A stretch of DNA of 5,607 nt from Lachnospiraceae bacterium (lineage in GTDB: Bacteria; Bacillota; Clostridia; Lachnospirales; Lachnospiraceae). A program made the translations under genes and the position numbers. The notes under the pieces were generated by a model. It ran no database searches. It was given only the letters and a program-made list of their open reading frames with translations, and was not told the DNA's origin. The DNA is taken from NCBI GenBank assembly GCA_021202575.1, contig JAJQCU010000115.1, positions 1 through 5,607 on the forward strand. Direction: 5' to 3'. Below, piece by piece: positions 1 to 5,607 of the stretch. Position 1 is the first letter of the stretch, and the number at the start of each line of letters is the position of its first letter.

Positions 1-397
1 TCCCTCCGGTGGTAGCGTTCTGTTTCATAACCACGCCGATACCCACTCCCATCAGCACCGCGCCGGACAGCGCCGCCAGCAGCTTATCCCGCGTGATCAC
101 ATTCAAATTCGCGCTCATATAATTGATCATCACAGAACTGACCGCCAGACAATAAACGCTGCGAACCACCACTCTGGCGCCCAGCTTCCAGATGCCCAAA
201 ATAAAAATAGGAATATTTAACAGAAACATCAGAGTACCGACCTGTATCGGCACCAGCTTGTTCAGAATAATCGCCAGACCTGACACGCCGCCGGGCGCTA
301 AATTGTTGGGATCAAGGAATAAAGCGATTCCCACCGAGTACACGACGGAAGCCAGGGTAATAATCAAATATTCCTTTATGACATTCAAATACTTCAT
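1..397 (-). CDS. YitT family membrane protein, N-terminal part (cut by left edge)
   Basis: I read an open frame of 132 codons from an ATG at 395-397 to the left edge, with no stop. The product starts MKYLNVIKEY. Hydrophobic segments lie at about residues 10-28, 53-73, 80-94 and 106-124. Between the first two sits a glycine-rich stretch, DPNNLAPGGVSGLAIIL (29-45). At the edge the chain reads KQNATTGG, which resembles the conserved S/T-G-G segment that precedes TDI in YitT-type proteins. This pattern is typical of the YitT/YpjC/YqfU family: multi-pass membrane proteins, usually about 280-300 residues, ending in a small cytoplasmic domain. That end would lie outside the window. Their substrate or role is largely unknown. 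A weak AAGGA (409-413) lies 11 bases before the ATG. No convincing promoter was seen upstream, where a large palindrome occupies most of the space. Family assignment is fairly secure, function is not. Confidence 0.85.
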   Translation of the reverse strand, partial: MKYLNVIKEYLIITLASVVYSVGIALFLDPNNLAPGGVSGLAIILNKLVPIQVGTLMFLLNIPIFILGIWKLGARVVVRSVYCLAVSSVMINYMSANLNVITRDKLLAALSGAVLMGVGIGVVMKQNATTGG

Positions 398-435
398 ACT
401 TTGAGCTTTCCTTATCAATTGCATGAAACTAAACA

Positions 436-585
436 GGCCAGTTCCTGTTTTCCTCTCGAGTGCCTCTGTGCAATGGAGATGAGACAAGATGAATTGTAGA
501 AGCCTATGCTGATACAATTCATGTTTTATTTGGCTCATCGGAATGTCCTGCACAGCGAAACTCGAGAAGAAAACAGGAACTGGCC
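436..585. repeat. 150-bp imperfect palindrome with nested hairpin
   Basis: The arms at 436-472 and 549-585 are inverted copies of each other: 33 of 37 positions match, including a perfect 17-base outer block beginning GGCCAGTTCCTGTTTTC and a shared CTCGAG. Inside, GATGAG (478-483) pairs with CTCATC (534-539), and ATGAATTGTA (489-498) pairs perfectly with TACAATTCAT (513-522), followed by AGC/GCT around a CTAT loop. The element fills most of the gap between ilvA, whose stop is 24 bases away, and the start of the YitT-family gene. Neither end is followed by a T-run, so it is not a standard intrinsic terminator. No clear target-site duplication is visible in the flanks and no transposase is encoded. 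It could be a non-autonomous palindromic element of MITE or ERIC type, or a structured untranslated RNA region. The palindrome is directly seen. Its nature is inference. Confidence 0.8.
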
Positions 586-609
586 GGTCGCTTTAACCCT
601 CAACAACTA

Positions 610-1830
610 CTACAATCTGGCCATCACCAGCTTCGGACTATACCCTTCCTTCTTCAGCGCCTCCAGAATCTGGTGTTTATGCTCCGTCCCAAAGGCCTCC
701 AGCGTAATTGTCAGTTCCACCGCCGAATTCCGGTTTGTAGTCACGAACTGATTGTGCTCCAGCTTGATCACGTTGCCGTTCTCCCGGGCCAGAATACCCG
801 AAATCTTGTGCAGCTCGCCCGGCTTATCCGGCAGATAAATGGAAACCGTAAAGATTCTGTCGCGGAAAATCAGCCCCTGCTGCACCACGCTGGACATGGT
901 AATAATATCCATATTGCCGCCGCTTAAGATGGACACCACCTTTTTGCCCCTGACGTCCAGATGCTTTAAGGCCGCTACCGTCAGAAGGCCGGAATTCTCC
1001 ACCACCATCTTGTGATTCTCCACCATATCCAGAAACGCCACGATCAGCTCATCGTCCTCCACAGTGATGATGCCGTCCAGATTTTTCTGAATATAAGGGA
1101 AAATCTTTTTACCCGGAGTCTTGACAGCGGTGCCGTCCGCGATGGTATTGACTCCCGGAAGGCTTGTCACCTCCCCCTTCTCCAGGGAAGCCTGCATGCA
1201 GTTGGCGCCCGCGGGCTCCACCCCGATCACCTTAATCTTGGGATTCAAAAGCTTCGCCAGCGTGGAAACACCGGTCACCAGCCCGCCGCCGCCGATGGGC
1301 ACAAGAATATAATCCACCAGGGGCAGCTCCTTGAAAATCTCCATGGCGATGGTTCCCTGGCCGGTAGCCACCCGCAGATCGTCGAAGGGATGAATAAATG
1401 TATACCCATACTGGTCCGCCAGCTCGTAAGCGTGGGCGCAGGCCTCGTCATACACATCCCCGTACAGCACCACCTCCGCCCCGTAGGACTTGGTGCGGTT
1501 CACCTTCATTAAGGGCGTGGTGGTGGGCATCACGATGGTCGCCTTACAGCCGTAGCGCTGCGCCGCGTAGGCCACGCCCTGGGCATGGTTGCCGGCGGAG
1601 GCCGTGATCACCCCTCTGTCCCTCTCCTCCTGCGTCAGAGTGCTCATGGTATAATAAGCGCCCCTGACTTTATAAGCGCCGGTCAGCTGCATATTTTCAG
1701 GCTTTAAGTAGACCTTATTCCCAGTTTGCCCACTTAAAAATTCACTATACACCAGCTTGGTTTCCAGCGTCACACTTTTCAGAACCTCGGCGGCTTCCTC
1801 AAATTTATCCAGCGTCAGCATCTCTTCCAT
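610..1830 (-). CDS. ilvA: threonine ammonia-lyase (threonine dehydratase) with C-terminal ACT domain
   Basis: This cytoplasmic PLP enzyme converts L-threonine to 2-oxobutyrate and ammonia, feeding isoleucine synthesis or anaerobic threonine breakdown to propionate. The 406-residue product (numbered from the chosen start) has the fold-type II PLP core at about 1-320. The PLP lysine is K54 in the segment ENMQLTGAYKVRGA, the substrate loop is SAGNHAQG (78-85), the phosphate-binding glycine loop is GGGGL (180-184), and SGGN (303-306) should contact the PLP ring nitrogen. A single ACT domain follows (about 325-404, with LPDKPGEL), so allosteric control by an amino acid or nucleotide is likely. Length and layout fit the medium form common in Clostridia, not the shorter TdcB without ACT or the long biosynthetic IlvA with two ACT-like repeats. 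The start at 1828-1830 is preferred because AGGAGG lies 10 bases upstream. ATGs at 1837-1839 (one base from AGGAGG) and 1864-1866 are worse. Whether its role is biosynthetic or catabolic cannot be read from the sequence. Confidence 0.95.
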   Translation of the reverse strand: MEEMLTLDKFEEAAEVLKSVTLETKLVYSEFLSGQTGNKVYLKPENMQLTGAYKVRGAYYTMSTLTQEERDRGVITASAGNHAQGVAYAAQRYGCKATIVMPTTTPLMKVNRTKSYGAEVVLYGDVYDEACAHAYELADQYGYTFIHPFDDLRVATGQGTIAMEIFKELPLVDYILVPIGGGGLVTGVSTLAKLLNPKIKVIGVEPAGANCMQASLEKGEVTSLPGVNTIADGTAVKTPGKKIFPYIQKNLDGIITVEDDELIVAFLDMVENHKMVVENSGLLTVAALKHLDVRGKKVVSILSGGNMDIITMSSVVQQGLIFRDRIFTVSIYLPDKPGELHKISGILARENGNVIKLEHNQFVTTNRNSAVELTITLEAFGTEHKHQILEALKKEGYSPKLVMARL

Positions 1831-1930
1831 TTCTGTCATTCCTCCTGTATCCGCAAAACTCCTCATCCGTCAAAAACAGGTCCGCGGCTTCTTTTACAGC
1901 TCCATCGGGAGTCAGCCGCTGTTCTGCCAG
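1805..1930 (-). other. candidate small reading frame between ftsY and ilvA (41 codons, possible CTG start)
   Basis: A minus-strand frame reads 41 codons from CTG (1928-1930) to TAA (1805-1807). A perfect AGGAGG (1938-1943) within the last codons of ftsY sits 7 bases before the CTG, an ideal distance. The first part reads LAEQRLTPDGAVKEAADLFL (1-20), followed by TDEEFCGY, which looks like an ordinary soluble acidic helical protein with codon use similar to the neighbours. The tail after about residue 28 crosses the ilvA ribosome-binding site and overlaps the first 26 bases of ilvA. There is no ATG, GTG or TTG at its beginning; one base change (ATA to ATG at 1934-1936) would give a conventional start overlapping the ftsY stop, though too close to the AGGAGG. 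I do not recognise the product. It could be a coupled small gene, a decayed gene, or chance in a short gap. It is not a leader peptide rich in threonine or branched-chain residues. Confidence 0.25.
1841..1846 (-). promoter_or_regulatory. ribosome-binding site of ilvA
   Basis: Perfect AGGAGG on the minus strand, 10 bases before the ATG at 1828-1830. It decides the start: an ATG one base downstream of it is too close, and the ATG at 1864-1866 lies upstream of it. The site lies inside a small unassigned reading frame (1805-1930), so ribosomes on that frame would pass over it. Confidence 0.75.
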
Positions 1931-1932
1931 GT

Positions 1933-2868
1933 TTATTCCTCCTGTACGTCAAACAGCGCGTTCACAAAGGCATGGGCGTCAAATTTCTGCAGATCCTCGA
2001 TTCCCTCGCCCACGCCGATATATTTCACCTGCACCTGCAGCTCCGACTGGATGGCCACCGCGATACCGCCCTTGGCGGTCCCATCCAGCTTGGTCAGGAT
2101 AATGCCCGTCAGATCGGTAACCGTGCCAAACTCTTTCGCCTGCGCCATGGCGTTCTGGCCGGTGGTGCCGTCCAGCACAATCATATTCTCCCGATAAGCG
2201 TCCGGGAAGCCCTTGTCGATCATGCGGTTCATTTTTTTCAGCTCTTCCATCAGATTCTTGCGGTTGTGAAGCCGGCCGGCGGTATCCACCAACAGCACGT
2301 CCACGCCTCTGGCCCGGGCCGCCACCACCGCGTCATAGACAACGCTGGCCGGGTCGGCGCCCTCTTTTCCGCCGATCATATCCACACCGGCACGGTTGGC
2401 CCACTCCTGCAGCTGGTCTCCCGCCGCCGCCCGGTAGGTATCCGCCGCCGCGATAAGCACCTTCTTGCCGGACTGCTTTAAATTATAGGCCAGCTTTCCC
2501 ACGGAGGTGGTCTTGCCCACACCGTTGACGCCGATGACAAAAATCACGGACTGCCTGTTTTCAAATTCATAGGCGGTTTCTTTGACCTCCATCTGCTCCC
2601 GGATGGACTCAATCAGATATTCCCTGCACTCTTTGGGCTCCTTCAGGCGCTTTTTGACCACATCCTCCCGGAGCCGGTCCATGATGGCGGAGGTGGCGTT
2701 GACGCCGATATCCCCCATGATCAGCTGTTCCTCCAACTCCTCGTAAAAATCCTCGTCGATCTCGGAATAGCCTGTGAAAATCTGGTCCAGCCCGTAAATC
2801 ACATTGTCCCGGGTTTTGGCCAGCCCCTGCTTTAATTTACTGAAAAAACCTTTTTTCTCTTCCGGCAT
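1933..2868 (-). CDS. ftsY: signal recognition particle receptor FtsY
   Basis: FtsY is the membrane-associated SRP receptor GTPase. It docks Ffh-ribosome complexes and hands nascent membrane proteins to the Sec translocon. The 311-residue product is a compact NG-domain form without the long acidic A domain of E. coli FtsY. The N-terminus, EEKKGFFSKLKQGL, fits the amphipathic membrane-contacting helix. The N domain covers about 20-105. The G domain shows the P-loop GVNGVGKTT (113-121), DTYRAAAGDQL (143-153), DTAGR (195-199), TKLDGTAKGG (259-268) and GVGEGIEDLQKFD (285-297). The family usually has DTFRAAA; tyrosine here is a mild change. The start at 2866-2868 is chosen because GGAGAAAGGA lies just upstream. 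An in-frame ATG nine codons earlier (2893-2895) has no ribosome-binding site and falls in the base of a hairpin. It follows smc by 61 bases, an arrangement common in Firmicutes. Confidence 0.97.
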   Translation of the reverse strand: MPEEKKGFFSKLKQGLAKTRDNVIYGLDQIFTGYSEIDEDFYEELEEQLIMGDIGVNATSAIMDRLREDVVKKRLKEPKECREYLIESIREQMEVKETAYEFENRQSVIFVIGVNGVGKTTSVGKLAYNLKQSGKKVLIAAADTYRAAAGDQLQEWANRAGVDMIGGKEGADPASVVYDAVVAARARGVDVLLVDTAGRLHNRKNLMEELKKMNRMIDKGFPDAYRENMIVLDGTTGQNAMAQAKEFGTVTDLTGIILTKLDGTAKGGIAVAIQSELQVQVKYIGVGEGIEDLQKFDAHAFVNALFDVQEE

Positions 2869-2874
2869 TTTGTA

Positions 2875-2884
2875 TCCTTTCTCC
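2875..2884 (-). promoter_or_regulatory. ribosome-binding site of ftsY
   Basis: GGAGAAAGGA on the minus strand contains AAGGA six bases before the ATG at 2866-2868. No comparable motif precedes the upstream in-frame ATG at 2893-2895, so this site supports the shorter 311-residue FtsY. Confidence 0.7.
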
Positions 2885-2894
2885 GCTTTCAGCA

Positions 2895-2932
2895 TAAAAG
2901 CCGATTGCCGCGGGCAATCACCAACGCTTTTA
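2895..2932 (-). other. bulged stem-loop in the smc-ftsY gap
   Basis: On the minus strand TAAAAGC (2926-2932, including the smc stop codon) pairs with GCTTTTA (2895-2901), and GATTGCC (2913-2919) pairs with GGCAATC (2903-2909) around a CGC loop. A T-G wobble joins the two stems, leaving a one-sided five-base bulge (GTTGG). This makes about 15 pairs. The descending arm ends in TTTT, so it could act as a weak terminator, an attenuator, or an RNA-processing or stability element that lowers or separates ftsY output from smc. The T-tract is short, so strong termination is unlikely. The pairing is seen; the function is inference. Confidence 0.5.
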
Positions 2933-5599
2933 CGTCAGGTCCTCCTCTATCAGATTTACACTCACTAACGTCGACACGCCCTTCTCCTGCATGGTGATCC
3001 CGTACAGCCGGTCCGCCTCAGACATGGTGCCCCGCCTGTGGGTGATCACAATGAACTGGGTGTGCTCCGTCAGCTTGTGCAGATATTTGGCGAAACGATC
3101 CACGTTGGATTCGTCTAACGCCGCCTCAATCTCGTCCAGAAGACAGAAGGGCGAGGGCTTCAGATTCTGGATGGCAAACAATAACGCGATAGCGGTCAGG
3201 GATTTCTCCCCGCCGGAAAGCTGCATCATATTCTGAAGCTTCTTGCCCGGGGGCTGGGCGATAATGCGGATTCCCGCCTCCAGAATGTCCTCATCCTCCA
3301 TCAGCTCCAGGGTTCCATGGCCGCCGCCGAACAGCTCCTGAAACACCTTGTCAAACGCCCGGGAAATCTCCCCGAATTTCTCAGTGAACTGCTTTCGCAT
3401 GGCCGCGTCCAGCTCGTCGATGATGTCAAGCAGGGTTTTCTGCGCCTGCTCCAGATCGTCATGCTGGGTTTTCAGGAATGTATAGCGCTCCATCAGATTC
3501 CTGTAATCCTCGATGGCGTTCACATTGACATCTCCCAGCTTTTTAATTTCCATCTTCAGCTGAGCGATGGCGGACTTCATGGCGGCAGGCTCTCCCATAT
3601 CCTCCCTGCGGGCCTTCATGGCCTCCGAGAGCGTGATCTCATACTCCGACCACATGTAATTGATCTGAGCTTCCACGCTCTCCTCCAGCTTCTCCCTCTG
3701 GGCGTTTAAGCGGAAAATTTCCTTGTCCAGGCGGCTCATTTGCGCGGAGGTTTCCTCTCTGTCCGCAAAAAAAGCCTGCTGCTTTTGTGAGTGAGCCTCT
3801 TTTTCCTTTGACGCCTCCTCCCAGGCCTCCTCCGCTTCCTTCTGCACCTGCCGGGACTGCTCAATGGTCTGTGTCAGCTCCTCAATGGAAGCCTGCTTAT
3901 ACTCCACATCATTCCGGTTGTCCAGAATACTGCTCTTAATCTCGTCCAGCTGAGCCTGACAGTGGGAAATCTCCGCCCGCACACGATCCACATTCTGTTC
4001 GTGAAAGCTCTGATTCTGGGCGGTTGCCTGTACCTCCATATCCCACTGGGAAACCTGAAAGGTCTCCTCTGTCTCTTTGGCGCGAAGCTCTTCTAAGCCG
4101 ACCTGCAGCACACGAACCCGGTCATCGGCGGATTTTTCCTTTTCATCCAGCGCGGAAAGCTCCGAGGCGGCCTGCTCCTTCTCAACGTTAATCTGCCCGA
4201 TTTCATCCGCGATCTGCCCAAACTCCAGCTTCAGGGCGTCCTGCCCCTCCTCCGCCTCCTGTCTGCGGTTTTGCAGCGTTTCCAGATTCAGGCGGGCTGT
4301 ATTCTGCTGCAGGTATTTGGTCTGCTGAGAGCCCTTGAGCATCTCCACCGCCACACGGTAGGTATTTCTCTCATTTTTCTGGGAGCCGATCTGCGCCTGG
4401 ATGCGGTCAAGGGAAGCCTCCAGAGCGTCTACCTTCTTCTGGAGCTCCTCCGTCTCCCGGCGCCGTCCCAGCAGGTTGGAGCCGTTTTTGAACGCGCCGC
4501 CGCTGATGGCGCCGCCGGGGACGATCAGTTCTCCCTCCAGCGTTACCATCCGGATACTGTAACGGTACTTTCTGGCGATGGCGACCGCATGGTCAATATT
4601 GTCCACCACAAGGATTCTCCCCAGCAGGGAACGGGCCACATTCAGGTATTTCTTTTCACACTGCACTAAAGAATCGGCAAGGCCCAGGACGCCGGTTTCC
4701 TTCATGCACTCCTTTTGCTTAAACTCCTGAATATTTTTGATGCTGGTCAGAGGCAGGAAGGTGGCTCTGCCGCCCTTTGTCTCCTTCAGATAGGCGATCA
4801 GTTGCTTGGCGGTCTCCTCATTGTCCGTGACAATGTTCTGGATGCTGCCTCCCAGCGCGGTCTCAATGGCGGTCTCATACTGCTTCTCCACCTTTAAAAT
4901 ATCCGCCACCACGCCAATGATACCCGGCACATGGGGCTTCTGCTCCATGACCTTTTTGACACTGCCGCCGTAGCCCTCATAGCGCTCCGCCAGATTGATC
5001 AGAGCCTCCAGACGGGAGCGCTCGGTGTGATACTGTGTCTGTACCCCGCGGTATTCCTCGTCGCTTTTTGTCAGCGCGGCCCGCATCCGGGCGACCTGAG
5101 CTTCCTTTTCCTCGATCTGACGCCCAATCTCCGAGATTTCTTCCCCGATGGAAGCAACCTCCTCCTCCAGGGAATGAATATTCTCCTCCCGCTTTTCATC
5201 GTCAGACTCAGCCTCCAGAAGCCTTGCCTGAATCTGCGCCCTGCGGATGGAGTGCTGCTCCAGCATGGTATCATACCGGCTCAGCCGGGTTTTTACGGAG
5301 GCTTTTTCATTCAGTCCCTCCAGAACCCCGGCCTTGAGTGTCTCCACCTGAGAGTTGACGCCGTCAATCTCCTCCAGAACCTGATCCAGACGTCCTCTGG
5401 CCTCATTCCTTCTTGCGGTGATTTCCTCCATCCGGGCGTCCAGGTCCTTCTGCTTCTCCATAAGGCCCGCCAGCTCTTTCCCGCGGCTTTCCATCTCCTC
5501 GCTCAACGCGCGGCTGCGGCTCAGGAAATGCTCCTCATTATTCTCCGCGGGGCGAATCTGCTCGGTATTAACGTTGATCTGCCGTTCCAGTCTGCCTCG
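2930..5599 (-). CDS. smc: chromosome segregation protein SMC, C-terminal three-quarters (N-terminus missing, possible frameshift near right edge)
   Basis: SMC is the ATPase core of the bacterial condensin that, with ScpA and ScpB, loads at ParB sites and folds the chromosome. The open frame runs from 5599 to the TAA at 2930-2932. In the 858 codons counted from a TTG at 5504-5506 I see coiled coil (about 1-180), the hinge (about 190-345, with GELIVPGGAISGGA), coiled coil (350-640), LGDVNVNAIEDY (657-668), and the C-terminal head with signature LSGGEKS (763-769), Walker B FCLLDEIEAALDE (787-799; catalytic glutamate E792) and THRR (822-825). Compared with the 1186-residue B. subtilis SMC, about 295 N-terminal residues including Walker A are absent. 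The TTG is not a credible start: 31 further codons upstream still look like SMC (LERQINV, ENNEEHF), until an in-frame TAA at 5600-5602. A one-base indel or sequence error close to the edge is the simplest reason. A real pseudogene cannot be excluded, but smc loss usually impairs growth. Confidence 0.95.
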   Translation of the reverse strand, partial: RGRLERQINVNTEQIRPAENNEEHFLSRSRALSEEMESRGKELAGLMEKQKDLDARMEEITARRNEARGRLDQVLEEIDGVNSQVETLKAGVLEGLNEKASVKTRLSRYDTMLEQHSIRRAQIQARLLEAESDDEKREENIHSLEEEVASIGEEISEIGRQIEEKEAQVARMRAALTKSDEEYRGVQTQYHTERSRLEALINLAERYEGYGGSVKKVMEQKPHVPGIIGVVADILKVEKQYETAIETALGGSIQNIVTDNEETAKQLIAYLKETKGGRATFLPLTSIKNIQEFKQKECMKETGVLGLADSLVQCEKKYLNVARSLLGRILVVDNIDHAVAIARKYRYSIRMVTLEGELIVPGGAISGGAFKNGSNLLGRRRETEELQKKVDALEASLDRIQAQIGSQKNERNTYRVAVEMLKGSQQTKYLQQNTARLNLETLQNRRQEAEEGQDALKLEFGQIADEIGQINVEKEQAASELSALDEKEKSADDRVRVLQVGLEELRAKETEETFQVSQWDMEVQATAQNQSFHEQNVDRVRAEISHCQAQLDEIKSSILDNRNDVEYKQASIEELTQTIEQSRQVQKEAEEAWEEASKEKEAHSQKQQAFFADREETSAQMSRLDKEIFRLNAQREKLEESVEAQINYMWSEYEITLSEAMKARREDMGEPAAMKSAIAQLKMEIKKLGDVNVNAIEDYRNLMERYTFLKTQHDDLEQAQKTLLDIIDELDAAMRKQFTEKFGEISRAFDKVFQELFGGGHGTLELMEDEDILEAGIRIIAQPPGKKLQNMMQLSGGEKSLTAIALLFAIQNLKPSPFCLLDEIEAALDESNVDRFAKYLHKLTEHTQFIVITHRRGTMSEADRLYGITMQEKGVSTLVSVNLIEEDLT

Positions 5600-5607
5600 T
5601 TAAACCT

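Noticed and set aside
192..404. Plus-strand frame near the left edge
   Set aside because: Antisense to the YitT-family gene, whose hydrophobic segments and family-like motif are clear on the minus strand.
436..609. Intrinsic terminator for ilvA
   Set aside because: The palindrome is long and followed by TGTTTAGTTTC on the minus strand, not by a T-run, so it does not fit the standard terminator form; some termination effect cannot be excluded.
398..609. T-box or other known riboswitch, or a promoter, ahead of the YitT-family gene
   Set aside because: No T-box sequence, no recognisable ligand-binding core, and no good -35/-10 pair at 16-18 base spacing; TTGTAT and TACAAT in the hairpin are only 13 bases apart.
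506..751. Plus-strand frame starting inside the palindrome
   Set aside because: Runs from a hairpin arm into the antisense of the ilvA ACT domain; no conserved features.
1012..1512. Long plus-strand frame (166 codons) opposite ilvA
   Set aside because: Lies wholly antisense to a clearly conserved enzyme and is rich in His, Leu and Gly as expected from a complement frame; no ribosome-binding site or recognisable domain.
1884..1922. Inverted repeats in the ftsY-ilvA gap (GCGGCT/AGCCGC and ACAGC/GCTGT)
   Set aside because: Short, mutually exclusive stems with large loops and no T-tract; not strong enough to call an attenuator.
1972..2481. Long plus-strand frame (169 codons) opposite ftsY
   Set aside because: Antisense shadow of a GTPase gene with intact motifs; composition (many His, Gln, Val) is typical of complement frames.
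2724..2868. FtsY truncated because it lacks the acidic A domain
   Set aside because: Short FtsY proteins with only an N-terminal helix plus NG domain are normal in Gram-positive bacteria.

Overview
The window is from a bacterial chromosome and reads entirely on the minus strand. From right to left it holds a C-terminal part of smc, then ftsY, ilvA, and the N-terminal part of a YitT-family membrane protein that runs off the left edge. The smc-ftsY order, the clostridial-type threonine ammonia-lyase with a C-terminal ACT domain, the strong AGGAGG ribosome-binding sites and a codon use rich in G and C together suggest a moderately GC-rich Firmicute, most likely a Lachnospiraceae-like Clostridia. 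This placement is inferred from protein style, not from a search.

Right part (2930 to the edge): the smc frame carries the hinge, the C-terminal coiled coil and the C-terminal ATPase half-head. About 295 N-terminal residues, including the Walker A half, are not here. The open frame is closed upstream by an in-frame TAA at 5600-5602, eight bases or fewer from the edge, so there is either a frameshift in the sequence or a broken gene. A 61-base gap with a bulged hairpin (2895-2932) separates smc from ftsY (1933-2868), which encodes the SRP receptor GTPase.

Middle: ftsY and ilvA are separated by 102 bases. No terminator is visible between them, so co-transcription is plausible. The gap contains an unassigned 41-codon reading frame that starts at a possible CTG behind a perfect AGGAGG inside the end of ftsY, runs over the ilvA ribosome-binding site and ends just inside ilvA. 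ilvA (610-1830) deaminates threonine to 2-oxobutyrate.

Left part: the 212 bases between ilvA and the YitT-family gene are dominated by a 150-bp imperfect palindrome (436-585) with 37-base arms matching at 33 positions and a nested hairpin in the centre. It lacks a T-tract, so it is not an ordinary terminator. It is the least explained structure in the window: a MITE- or ERIC-like palindromic element, or a structured intercistronic RNA. The YitT-family gene starts at 397 and is cut by the left edge after 132 codons.

Functionally, smc (chromosome organisation) and ftsY (membrane protein targeting) are housekeeping neighbours in many Firmicutes. ilvA and the YitT-family gene appear to be a lineage-specific continuation of the same strand.
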